A stretch of DNA of 64,000 bases from Fibrivirga algicola (lineage in GTDB: Bacteria; Bacteroidota; Bacteroidia; Cytophagales; Spirosomataceae). A program made the position numbers and the translations under genes. The notes below the pieces were generated by a model. That model did no database searches. It had not been told where the DNA came from and saw nothing but the letters and a program-made list of their open reading frames with translations. This document shows positions 56,162 through 64,000 of the stretch, piece by piece (within the stretch, counting starts at the first letter, position 1; each line of letters opens with the position of its first letter). Location: NCBI RefSeq assembly GCF_011742925.1, contig NZ_WAEL01000009.1, forward strand, positions 124,001 to 188,000. Direction: 5' to 3'.

Positions 56162-58534
56162 ATGAAATCAGGTAGAGCGCTGTTTATTACCAGGGCTAAG
56201 CGGATCTGTTTCTTACTTGCGCTGGTCTTCACAGTGGGGCTATGCCATGGCGTACTGGCCCAAAAACAACCTGTCGATCTGGTCAATCCGCTGGTTGATG
56301 CGGCCAATTCGCGCTGGTTCTTTTTCAATTCGGCCTCGCGTCCCTTCGGCATGGTCAACCTCAGCCCCGACAACGGCATCAATGCCGACTGGGGCGCGGG
56401 CTACCGCTACCATCAGGACAGCATCAAGTGCTTTAGTCATGTGCATTGCTGGCAATTGTCGGGCGTGCCGGTCATGCCCACAACCGGTACGTTTAAAGGG
56501 CATCTGGGCGCGGAGCAGTACGGCTCTCGTTTCTCGCACGCCACCGAAGTCGTGAAGGCAGGCTATCATAAAGTAGTACTGGACGCATACGACATCACCG
56601 CTGAACTGACCTCGACTACGCGCGTTGGTTTCCACAAATACACGTACCCAGCCTCCGATCAGAGCCATATCCTGTTCGATTTCTCCACCTTTCTCGGTCC
56701 GTCGGATACGCAAAAGGGCTACGTTAAAAAGGTCAGTAACCAGGAGATCGAAGGCTACGCGATCATGGCACCTACCACTCGACGACCCAAAGTGCTGCCC
56801 GTTTATTTCGTAGCTGTCTTCGACAAGCCGTTTGATTCGTTCCGGGGCTGGCGAAACGGAACGCTGGAAACCACCGATGGCGTCATCGAAGGGGCACGCG
56901 TAGGTATGTACCTGAGCTTCAAGACCAAAGCGGGGGAGGTGCGGAAGATGAAAGTGGCCATTTCGTACGTCAGCGAAGCGCAGGCCCGCATCAACCTCAA
57001 CGCCGAACTACCACACTGGGATTTCGACAAAACCGTACAGGATAGCCGCACTGACTGGAATAACTGGCTGAGCCGAATTCAGGTGGAAGGCGGTTCCGAT
57101 ACGGTCCGAAGTCGCTTTTACACCGACCTCTGGCATGCCTTGCAGGGCCGGCGCATTATCTCGGATGTGAATGGCAAGTACTCGGACATGACTGGTCCTG
57201 AACGCCGGATCAAACAGATTCCGCTCGATGCCAGCGGTAAACCGAAGTTCAATCACCACAACTCCGACTCGTTCTGGGGGGCGCAGTGGACGCTCAACAC
57301 GCTCTGGCATCTGGTGTACCCGGAGGTGACCGAATCGTTTGTCAACTCGATGGTAATGATGTACCAGGATGGCGGGCTCATTCCCCGAGGACCGGCGGGT
57401 GGCAATTATACCTACGTGATGACCGGTGCCGCCACCACGCCCTTCATTGTAAGTGCGTACCTGAAGGGCATTCGGGGCTTCGATATTGAAAAAGCCTACG
57501 AAGGCCTGCGCAAGAACCATTTTCCCGGCGGCATGATGAGCAAGGCTGGCTATGAGCATACTACGGCTAAGGGTGGCGGAGTCGAGTACTATATCGAGCG
57601 GGGGTACGTACCCCATCCGCTGACCAACGTTCGCTATGGCTTCCATCAGGACGGCTCTACGCAAACGCTGGAATACGCCTATCAGGATTATACCCTGGCG
57701 CAACTGGCCAAAAAGCTGGGTAAGCTGGACGACTACGCGCTGTTTATGAAGCGGTCGGAAAACTACAAAAACATCTGGAATCCTGCGCTGGGCTGGATGT
57801 GGAACCGCACCCTCGACGGCAAATGGGCCGAACCCGTAGATATTCTGCGCTACGACAACGGGTGGGAAGAGGGCAACGCAGCCCAGTTTACCTGGTTTGT
57901 GCCACACGATGTGCCGGGTCTGATCAAGCTTATGGGTGGCAACGAGGCGTTTACCACCAAACTGAACAGTTCGTTTGAAAAGGCGCAACGGCACGATTTC
58001 GTATCTGGCAAATCGCACGACAAGGAGACGCTGGAAGAGAACCGGCGGGTCTTTATTAATTACGGTAATCAGCCCAGCATTCAAACGGCGCACCTGTTCA
58101 ACTACGCGGGTGCTCCCTGGCTAACTCAGTACTGGACGAGGCAGGTAGTTGAAAAGGTGTACAGTGGCCTCTCGCCCGACTATGGTTACAGTGGCGACGA
58201 AGATCAGGGGCTGATGGGTAGTCTGGCGGTATTGCTCAAGACGGGCCTCTTCTCGACCAACGGCGGCACCTCGCCCGAGCCGTATTATGAGTTGAGCAGC
58301 CCTATCTTCAACAAGATCACATTCAAGCTGAACCCGACGTATTACAAAGGCAAGCAGTTTGTGATCGAGGCCGCCAACAACGCATCGGGTAACGTCTATA
58401 TCCAATCGGCCACCCTGAACGGTAAAGCACACAACAGTCCCTGGCTTACACACGAAACAATGGTAAACGGGGGCACCCTTCGGCTTCAGATGGGTGATGC
58501 CCCGAATAAGTCCTGGGGCAGTAAAGTTGAGTAG
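56162..58534 (+). CDS. Secreted GH92-family alpha-mannosidase-like hydrolase
   Basis: A 790-residue calcium-dependent exo-enzyme, expected to trim alpha-linked mannose. The signal peptide covers residues about 12-34. The N-terminal beta-domain opens with the GH92 signature VNPLVDAANSRWFFFNS and PFGMVNLSPDNG. The (alpha/alpha)6 domain has FWGAQWTLNTLWHLVYPE, MYQDGGLIPRGPAGGNYTYVMTG, TLEYAYQDYTLAQLAKKLG (catalytic Glu) and GYSGDEDQGLMGSLAV. All are family hallmarks, so the call is safe; the exact linkage (1,2, 1,3, 1,4 or 1,6) cannot be told. Length is normal for GH92. It is followed by a 272-base gap with a motif-bearing hairpin, then a GH43/117-like gene. Confidence 0.95.
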   Translation: MKSGRALFITRAKRICFLLALVFTVGLCHGVLAQKQPVDLVNPLVDAANSRWFFFNSASRPFGMVNLSPDNGINADWGAGYRYHQDSIKCFSHVHCWQLSGVPVMPTTGTFKGHLGAEQYGSRFSHATEVVKAGYHKVVLDAYDITAELTSTTRVGFHKYTYPASDQSHILFDFSTFLGPSDTQKGYVKKVSNQEIEGYAIMAPTTRRPKVLPVYFVAVFDKPFDSFRGWRNGTLETTDGVIEGARVGMYLSFKTKAGEVRKMKVAISYVSEAQARINLNAELPHWDFDKTVQDSRTDWNNWLSRIQVEGGSDTVRSRFYTDLWHALQGRRIISDVNGKYSDMTGPERRIKQIPLDASGKPKFNHHNSDSFWGAQWTLNTLWHLVYPEVTESFVNSMVMMYQDGGLIPRGPAGGNYTYVMTGAATTPFIVSAYLKGIRGFDIEKAYEGLRKNHFPGGMMSKAGYEHTTAKGGGVEYYIERGYVPHPLTNVRYGFHQDGSTQTLEYAYQDYTLAQLAKKLGKLDDYALFMKRSENYKNIWNPALGWMWNRTLDGKWAEPVDILRYDNGWEEGNAAQFTWFVPHDVPGLIKLMGGNEAFTTKLNSSFEKAQRHDFVSGKSHDKETLEENRRVFINYGNQPSIQTAHLFNYAGAPWLTQYWTRQVVEKVYSGLSPDYGYSGDEDQGLMGSLAVLLKTGLFSTNGGTSPEPYYELSSPIFNKITFKLNPTYYKGKQFVIEAANNASGNVYIQSATLNGKAHNSPWLTHETMVNGGTLRLQMGDAPNKSWGSKVE

Positions 58535-58545
58535 GATCGGCGTTT

Positions 58546-58584
58546 CCAGGTACGTTGCTCTAGGCTCCGCAGTAACGTACCTGG
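58546..58584 (+). terminator. Hairpin built from two iterated words after GH92
   Basis: Perfect 11-base arms, CCAGGTACGTT at 58546-58556 and AACGTACCTGG at 58574-58584, with a 17-base loop. It starts 12 bases past the GH92 stop. Each arm contains a full copy of the iterated word, so the hairpin is essentially two inverted copies. Likely role: transcript end or RNA stabilisation. Confidence 0.7.
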
Positions 58585-58806
58585 CGTACTCCTCTGTAAC
58601 CATACAGCTACTCGTCAGTACGCACAGCTGGACGGGCCAGACAGTAACGGGACTAATCAGTAAATGCCGGATGCAAACTGGGTCCAGGCAGCAGGATTTA
58701 GGCATATTTACGGGTTCATTCGAAACTGATAGCTGTGTTCATGGCGTTGTCTTGCTGATGCCGACAGATGCGCCAAAACGATTTCATTCCTCAGTGAAAA
58801 AAACGC

Positions 58807-59835
58807 ATGTTGACAAAAACCGAACGTCGTACCAGTAAATTAGTCATCCTGCGGCTGGCGCTTTTCCTGCTCCTGGTTTCAATGACCACAACCGGGTGGG
58901 CTCAACAGCCAGCCATGTACTACGGTGACACTGATGTTCCGGCCCGACCCTATGCGAAAGATCCGTATGTGGTTTTTTTTCAGGGTACGTACTGGATGTA
59001 TTACTCGGTGCCAAGTGAGCAGTTTAAAGAATGGTACATTGGCATTGCCACAAGCAGTGACCTGGTTCACTGGGTTAAGAAAGGGAACCTGAAAGGCCAA
59101 AAAGGTACCGTTGAGGAAAAAGGAATCTGCGCCCCGGGGGCTTTGGTAAAAGACGGGACGCTGCACCTTTTTTATCAGACCTACGGAAACGGTAAACTGG
59201 ATGCGATCTGCCACGCTACGTCTACTAATGGAATCGATTTTGACCGGGACGCAACAAACCCAATTTTTAGACCGAAGGTGAGCGACTGGAGCTGTGGGCG
59301 CGCAATCGACGCCGAAGTGATCGCCTACAAAACCAATTATTTCCTGTATTACGCCACCCGCGACCCCGACTATAAGATACAGCAACAGGGGGTGGCTGTG
59401 GCGCCAATTACAACCAACTTTGACCGCGCCAGTTGGACTGAACTGCCCGATATGCCCCTGCTGAAACCTGAGTTAGCCTGGGAGAAAAAATGTATTGAAG
59501 CGGCCTCCTGTATTCGGAAAGGAAAGTACCTGTATATGTTTTATGCGGGTGCCTACAACAACGAACCGCAGCAGATAGGCGTTGCCCGTAGTCGGGATGG
59601 GGTGCATTGGAAGCGGCTATCCGACACCCCTTTTCTGACCAACGGAGAGGCTGGTTCCTGGAATCAGAGTGAAAGCGGGCATCCCAATATTTTTAAAGAC
59701 CAGAACGGACACTATCACCTGTTTTTCCAGGGTAATAATGACAGAGGAAAGACATGGTATTTGTCGAAAGTTGACATTGGCTGGACTCGTAAAGGTCCTT
59801 ACGTGAAAAAGAATAAAAGCAGTCGTACAGAATGA
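58807..59835 (+). CDS. Secreted five-bladed beta-propeller glycosidase (GH43/GH117-like)
   Basis: A 342-residue exported enzyme with a signal peptide (residues 11-33, ending TTGWAQ). It has the five-bladed propeller pattern shared by GH43, GH32, GH62 and GH117. Candidate catalytic acids are Asp52 in YAKDPYVVF, Asp168 in GRAIDAEVIAY and Glu231 in KCIEAASCI, the base, modulator and acid positions. The WYIGIATSSDLVHWVKKG and IGVARSRDGVHWKRL repeats are typical blade strands. SESGHPNIF has a His that recalls the extra His of GH117. Family choice among these is uncertain. The stop overlaps the next start by 4 bases (ATGA at 59832), so it is co-transcribed and probably translationally coupled with the PVC-type dehydrogenase. 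Confidence 0.85.
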   Translation: MLTKTERRTSKLVILRLALFLLLVSMTTTGWAQQPAMYYGDTDVPARPYAKDPYVVFFQGTYWMYYSVPSEQFKEWYIGIATSSDLVHWVKKGNLKGQKGTVEEKGICAPGALVKDGTLHLFYQTYGNGKLDAICHATSTNGIDFDRDATNPIFRPKVSDWSCGRAIDAEVIAYKTNYFLYYATRDPDYKIQQQGVAVAPITTNFDRASWTELPDMPLLKPELAWEKKCIEAASCIRKGKYLYMFYAGAYNNEPQQIGVARSRDGVHWKRLSDTPFLTNGEAGSWNQSESGHPNIFKDQNGHYHLFFQGNNDRGKTWYLSKVDIGWTRKGPYVKKNKSSRTE

Positions 59836-62099
59836 AGAGTTTACCCGTCAGCATAAAGACTATTAACCATAAGGTTGCCGTTGCCTCGCTCGTGGTCCTC
59901 TCGATCGTGGCCGTGGGATTTCAACGAATCACCAGTAGTACGCCCACTTTTTCGCTCGATGACTACAGGGTCGCTGATGACTTCACGTTGAGCCTGATTA
60001 CCGCCGAGCCTTATCTGAAGGCACCCGTGAGCCTGGATTTTGATAATAAAGGCCGCATGTGGGTCGTCGAAATGGTTGGCTATATGCCCAATCTGGAGGG
60101 TATCGGCGAGGAGGAACCCAACGGCCGGATCTCCATTCTCGAAGACAGGAACAAAGATGGCGTCACCGACCATAGCACGGTTTTTCTAGACAAGCTGGTG
60201 CTGCCCAGAGCGCTGGCCCATGTCTATGGCGGACTGCTCTACGTCGATGGCCCCAAATTGTGGTTTGTTGAGGTAAAAAACGATAAGCCCGGCAAAAAAA
60301 CGCTCGTTGATCCGCTCTATGCCGAAGGAGGCAACGTAGAACATTCATCAAACGGGTTGATGATGAACATCGACAACTGGATTTACAACGCCAACTATAA
60401 CTTCCGCTATCAGCTCCGCAACGGCAAGTGGATCAAAGAAGCCACAACCAGCCGGGGCCAATGGGGCATCACCAAAGACAATTTTGGGCGGCTGTATTAC
60501 AACAATAATTCTACCAACCTACAGGGCGACTATGTGTTGCCCAACAAAGTGATCCGCAACCGGTACTTCAAACCGGTTGTCGCCGAGCATCAACGTCTGG
60601 CCAGCAACCGGGTATATCCTGCACACCCAACCTCGGTCAATCGGGGGTACCAACCCGGTGTACTCGATGAAAAAGGCTTGCTCAAAGAAGTGACGGCCGC
60701 CTGCGGTCCGCTGGTGTACCGGGGGGGCGCATTCCCCGAAGCGTATACCCAGAATGCATTCGTCTGCGTGCCCGAAGCCAACCTGATCAAGCGGAATATT
60801 CTCGATTTTAAAACGCTGCAAACCAAGGCAAGTCAGGCGGTTGACGGAAAAGAGTTTATCGAGTCGACGGACGAAGGGTTTCGGCCGGTCAACCTGTTCA
60901 ACGGGCCAGACGGGGCCATTTACGTAGTGGACATGCACCGGGGTATCATCCAGCATAAGGCTTATATTTCGCAGTACCTCACCGAGCAACTGGCCGGTAA
61001 GAAGCTCGATACATTGCAGAATGCAGGTCGTATCCTGAAGATTACCAGCAAAGAGGGCGCACTAAACCCGTTGCCTGAACTGTCGAAGGCGTCGTCGACC
61101 CAGTTGGTTTCCTTGCTGAGTCACCCGAACGGCTGGCTACGCGACCGTGCCCAGCAACTGTTGATTCAACGCAACGATCCGGCGGTGATTAAGCCCTTAC
61201 TGGCGCTGACCAGAAGTAACAACGAACTGGCAACGGCTATTCATGCCCTTTACGTGCTGGAAGGCATGAACGCGCTCACGTTCGCTTCCCTGCGCGACCT
61301 GGTAAAAAAGACCCAACAGCCCGAAACGATTGCCCATGCCGTTGGCCTGCTGGAACGGTATGCCGCCAGGGAGCGAGTGGCCGAGATGAAAGCCGTTTGC
61401 ACGCAGTTGCTGGCCCGGAACAACGAGACGGTCGACCTGTACCTGGCGATGGCGCTTAACGGCTGGCTCACCGTGTCGGAGGCTGCGTTTTTGCCCGTAC
61501 TGGCTGCCATTGACACGAAATATGCCGATCAGCGCGTCTATCAGGAAGCACTGACAAGCGGGCTTTCGGGCAAAGAAGGTCGCTACCTGGCTGCAATGAC
61601 ACCGAGCGATTTGCTGAAAAAGAACTTGACGCTGGTCCTCAGCAACCGGCAGAAAAATGAGCTAAATTCCATCTTTGTCGTCCAGAAAAACGAGGTCGAC
61701 GAGCGGACAAAAGGCCTGAGACTGTTTCGGACTATTTGCGCTACCTGCCACGGCCCCGACGGAAAAGGTATTCAGGATCTGGCCCCGCCACTCAAAGGCT
61801 CCGACTACATCGACGGCTCCATGAGGCGACTGGCGGCCATTATTCTGCACGGTGTAAGCGGACCGATTCATGTGGATGGAAAACTGTATCAGCTGACCAA
61901 CGAGATGCCTGCCCTCATCAACAACAAGGACATCAGTGATCAGGATATTGTCGACATTATACGCTTTACCCAAAATGCATTCGCCAAGCAGGGGAAAAGT
62001 ATTTCAACAGAGGATGTCAGGCAAATGCGAGCCAGAAAACCGGCTGGTAGCGGCGTACTAACCGAAAAACAATTGCTCGAAGACAATTTCGATAAGTAA
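59832..62099 (+). CDS. PVC-type propeller dehydrogenase with C-terminal cytochrome c domain
   Basis: A 755-residue envelope protein. An N-terminal hydrophobic anchor (about residues 13-30) is followed by a beta-propeller of the soluble-dehydrogenase type (about 45-400, with APVSLDFDNKGRMWVVEMVGYMPN and GPDGAIYVVDMHRGIIQHKAY). A HEAT-like helical segment spans about 420-620, and a haem-binding cytochrome c domain has CATCH at residues 636-640 with the likely axial Met692 in NEMPAL. Such proteins were first noted in Planctomycetes (PVC) and occur in Cytophagales; they probably oxidise sugars or alcohols and pass electrons to the respiratory chain. It begins 4 bases inside the upstream glycosidase gene, linking hydrolysis and oxidation. 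Confidence 0.9.
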   Translation: MKSLPVSIKTINHKVAVASLVVLSIVAVGFQRITSSTPTFSLDDYRVADDFTLSLITAEPYLKAPVSLDFDNKGRMWVVEMVGYMPNLEGIGEEEPNGRISILEDRNKDGVTDHSTVFLDKLVLPRALAHVYGGLLYVDGPKLWFVEVKNDKPGKKTLVDPLYAEGGNVEHSSNGLMMNIDNWIYNANYNFRYQLRNGKWIKEATTSRGQWGITKDNFGRLYYNNNSTNLQGDYVLPNKVIRNRYFKPVVAEHQRLASNRVYPAHPTSVNRGYQPGVLDEKGLLKEVTAACGPLVYRGGAFPEAYTQNAFVCVPEANLIKRNILDFKTLQTKASQAVDGKEFIESTDEGFRPVNLFNGPDGAIYVVDMHRGIIQHKAYISQYLTEQLAGKKLDTLQNAGRILKITSKEGALNPLPELSKASSTQLVSLLSHPNGWLRDRAQQLLIQRNDPAVIKPLLALTRSNNELATAIHALYVLEGMNALTFASLRDLVKKTQQPETIAHAVGLLERYAARERVAEMKAVCTQLLARNNETVDLYLAMALNGWLTVSEAAFLPVLAAIDTKYADQRVYQEALTSGLSGKEGRYLAAMTPSDLLKKNLTLVLSNRQKNELNSIFVVQKNEVDERTKGLRLFRTICATCHGPDGKGIQDLAPPLKGSDYIDGSMRRLAAIILHGVSGPIHVDGKLYQLTNEMPALINNKDISDQDIVDIIRFTQNAFAKQGKSISTEDVRQMRARKPAGSGVLTEKQLLEDNFDK

Positions 62100-62298
62100 T
62101 ACCGCCAGCGTAGCCAAAGACCACATGAACGTGCCAGCCAACCGGACAAACCAGTCTGGCGGGCTGCGATGAATCGCCCTTGTGGTAGTGCTTAAAATTG
62201 GTTGTCGTATGTCGCCGATACGTAACGCTGCTGCCGCCTGAACGTACCCGAAAAAGTAGGCTCAACTGATTGTCGTACCATTTACTCGCCAACTAAGT

Positions 62299-63123
62299 AT
62301 GGAAAAATCAGTTGTGGTCAGGCTCAGTAGCCAGGCCGCCGCCGTCACCCTCGGCATGCTGGCGATCTGGTTTGGGCTCGATTCATTCGTTAACGGCTCC
62401 GTCTGGGAAGGAATGGTCATCAGCAAGTCGGCGCTGGTCGTGGAATACTGTGAATTCAACAACGTAGCCCGCTTTTTTCACCAGCGGATGAATACGTACT
62501 CGAACCTGTCGTACTTTTTCTTTGGCGTGCTGATTCTGCTGATCGCCCGGTATGACCAAACCCATCAATCAGCTATAAAACGACAAAACCGCCTGGAAGC
62601 CTTTCCGGCTCTGTCGGCGCTGATGGGTCTTTGCTTTATCTATCTCAGTTTTGGCAGTGCCTTTTTTCACGCGTCGCTTACCTACGTGGGGCAGCGGGTC
62701 GACATGAACGGTACCTACAGCATCACGCTGGTATTGGTGACGATCGCGCTCTACCACGTACTGCACAAACTCCGACTGACACCCCTGGCCAAACTGAGTT
62801 GGGTGGTGTCGTTGGTAGTCCTGATTGGCCTGTTTCTAAAAATCGCCCTGTTGGTCTCGAGTGCCGTGTTGCTGCCCTCGCTCATTCTGGCGCTGCTGCT
62901 CCTGATCGCCGTTAACTATGTTCAGTTCAGGCGAAAGCGGTCTGGAGTAGTAGCTGTAGCAAGTCTTGTTCTTATGGTCGTAGCGGTTAAGTTCCGAACA
63001 CTCGACGTCCAGAAAATCGGCTGTGATCCCCATTCGCTGATGCAGGGACACTCGATCTGGCATCTGCTCACGGCGCTCAGCAGCGTTTGTAGTTACTCGT
63101 TCTTCCGGTTTGCTAAACAATAG
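62299..63123 (+). CDS. Ceramidase-like membrane hydrolase (CREST superfamily)
   Basis: A 274-residue integral membrane protein of about seven helices. The CREST zinc-hydrolase motifs are all present: SFGSAFFHASL with Ser120 and His124, VDMNGTY with Asp135, and GHSIWHLLTAL with His251 and His255. The N-terminal VVEYCEFNN matches the alkaline-ceramidase CExN segment. In eukaryotic and bacterial relatives these residues hold a zinc ion that cleaves the amide bond of ceramides. Bacteroidota including this group make sphingolipids, so a lipid role is plausible. The gene lies 199 bases after one PVC-type dehydrogenase and 18 bases before another, so it may be co-transcribed with them. Confidence 0.85.
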   Translation: MEKSVVVRLSSQAAAVTLGMLAIWFGLDSFVNGSVWEGMVISKSALVVEYCEFNNVARFFHQRMNTYSNLSYFFFGVLILLIARYDQTHQSAIKRQNRLEAFPALSALMGLCFIYLSFGSAFFHASLTYVGQRVDMNGTYSITLVLVTIALYHVLHKLRLTPLAKLSWVVSLVVLIGLFLKIALLVSSAVLLPSLILALLLLIAVNYVQFRRKRSGVVAVASLVLMVVAVKFRTLDVQKIGCDPHSLMQGHSIWHLLTALSSVCSYSFFRFAKQ

Positions 63124-63141
63124 CCTAACGCATAGCGTACA

Positions 63142-64000
63142 ATGAAACGTAACCAATTGATTGCGGGCACCCTTGCTCTGTCTTGTTTTGTCTATGCGTG
63201 TAAGGTTCAGATGGCGACCAGCACACCTGCCAGCAACTCAGCGCCCGCCCCTGCTGCCGTCGTCGCTACGGCAGCGCCAGCGGCCGAAAGTACCGACACG
63301 CCCCCCTTAGCTCCGTTCGCGATCAACCCGCTTACGCCCGAGCAAAGCCAGAACGCGTTTGTGCTTCAGCCCGGTTATCACATGGAACTGGTGGCGAGCG
63401 AACCCATGATTACCGAACCCGTGGCCCTGGCCTGGGACGGTGACGCCCGCCTGTATGTAGCCCAGATGGAAACCTACACGCAGGATGCCGACGGCACCGG
63501 TACCAAAGACAAGAAGAGCCGCGTGATGCTGTTGGAAGACACCAACAACGACGGTAAAATGGACAAAAGCACGGTGTTCATTAAAGACCTGATGCTACCA
63601 CGCATGCTCCTCTGCGTGAACCACGAACTGCTGGTCAACGAAACCGACACCTACGATATTCATAGCTACAAAGACACCAACGGCGATGGGGTGGCCGACG
63701 AAAAAAGAGCGGTCTATGAAATTGGAAAAGTGGCGCCGGGCAACCTGGAGCACCAGCGCAGTGGTCTGGTCTGGAACCTCGACAATTACATCTACCAAAC
63801 CGTTGACCCGATCCGGTTCAGGTACGTTGGCGGCAAGTTGACACCCGATTCGCTGCATAGCGGCTCAAACGGGCAGTGGGGCCTGACGCACGATAATTAC
63901 GGTCGGTTATTCTACAGCCGGGGGGGGGGCGAAAATGCCGGCTCGGGTTTTCAGATCAACCCGAAATATGGCGCGTTGGAATTTGCCGATGCCTATAATG
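63142..64000 (+). CDS. Second PVC-type propeller dehydrogenase, N-terminal part (cut by window end)
   Basis: The first 286 residues are visible. The start is the ATG at 63142, 18 bases after the ceramidase-like stop. A signal (residues 1-19) ends at VYAC, a plausible lipoprotein site with Cys20. A 50-residue Ala/Pro/Thr linker follows. The propeller then begins with GYHMELVASEPMITEPVALAWDGDARLYVAQMETY and VMLLEDTNNDGKMDKSTVFIKDLMLPRMLL, the same pattern as the protein at 59832-62099. The cytochrome domain, if present, lies outside the window. A run of ten G residues (63920-63929) is inside the coding region and is in frame as written. Confidence 0.88.
   Translation, partial: MKRNQLIAGTLALSCFVYACKVQMATSTPASNSAPAPAAVVATAAPAAESTDTPPLAPFAINPLTPEQSQNAFVLQPGYHMELVASEPMITEPVALAWDGDARLYVAQMETYTQDADGTGTKDKKSRVMLLEDTNNDGKMDKSTVFIKDLMLPRMLLCVNHELLVNETDTYDIHSYKDTNGDGVADEKRAVYEIGKVAPGNLEHQRSGLVWNLDNYIYQTVDPIRFRYVGGKLTPDSLHSGSNGQWGLTHDNYGRLFYSRGGGENAGSGFQINPKYGALEFADAYN

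Noticed and set aside
57008-58093. Open frame of 361 codons on the minus strand opposite the GH92 gene
   Set aside because: It lies wholly antisense to a gene with clear family motifs and has no motifs itself.

Overview
The window looks like a chromosomal segment of a Gram-negative Bacteroidota bacterium, most likely Cytophagales close to Spirosoma or Fibrella. This rests on protein types: a SusC/SusD pair, many secreted glycoside hydrolases, a MacB/FtsX-type permease of about 800 residues, PVC-type cytochrome/propeller dehydrogenases and SdrD-like surface repeats. I see no rRNA, tRNA, CRISPR array, prophage or intact insertion sequence. Genus assignment is inference.

Layout. 1-2.8 kb: the start of an RND efflux operon on the minus strand (membrane fusion protein, then an inner-membrane pump cut by the window edge). 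2.8-5.3 kb: loosely coding DNA with a gene broken by a single stop codon and a small lipoprotein. 5.3-20.4 kb: a sensory region with three related soluble PAS histidine kinases, a GAF hybrid kinase, a BLUF blue-light sensor directly upstream of the largest kinase, an ECF sigma factor, an acyltransferase and an ABC-type permease. Spacers here are long. 20.8-24.9 kb: aldo/keto reductase, TRIC-type channel and an A+T-rich thioredoxin gene that looks acquired.

25-38.7 kb: a glycan-utilisation block: SGNH acetylesterase, GH2 beta-galactosidase-like enzyme, SusD and SusC on the minus strand, and a GH127 beta-L-arabinofuranosidase on the plus strand. 39-44.9 kb: housekeeping-type genes (UPF1/DNA2-like helicase, SAM methyltransferase, PRISE-type reductase, Na+/H+ antiporter). 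45-48.9 kb: a PL8 lyase and a GH30 hydrolase in tandem. 48.9-55.4 kb: a 1301-residue repeat surface protein, a Gfo/Idh/MocA oxidoreductase and a sigma-like fragment. 56-64 kb: a plus-strand run with GH92, a GH43/GH117-like hydrolase, two PVC-type dehydrogenases (the second cut by the window end) and, between them, a ceramidase-like membrane protein. The enzyme set suggests attack on a decorated plant or algal polysaccharide: SusC/SusD would import oligosaccharides, and the propeller dehydrogenases may oxidise released sugars.

The strongest unexplained signal is a short iterated word. The octamer RGGTACGT (complement ACGTACCY) occurs 56 times on the two strands by manual count, against roughly four expected at equal base frequencies. 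It lies in genes and spacers, shows no strand bias, and twice forms the arms of long perfect hairpins after stop codons.
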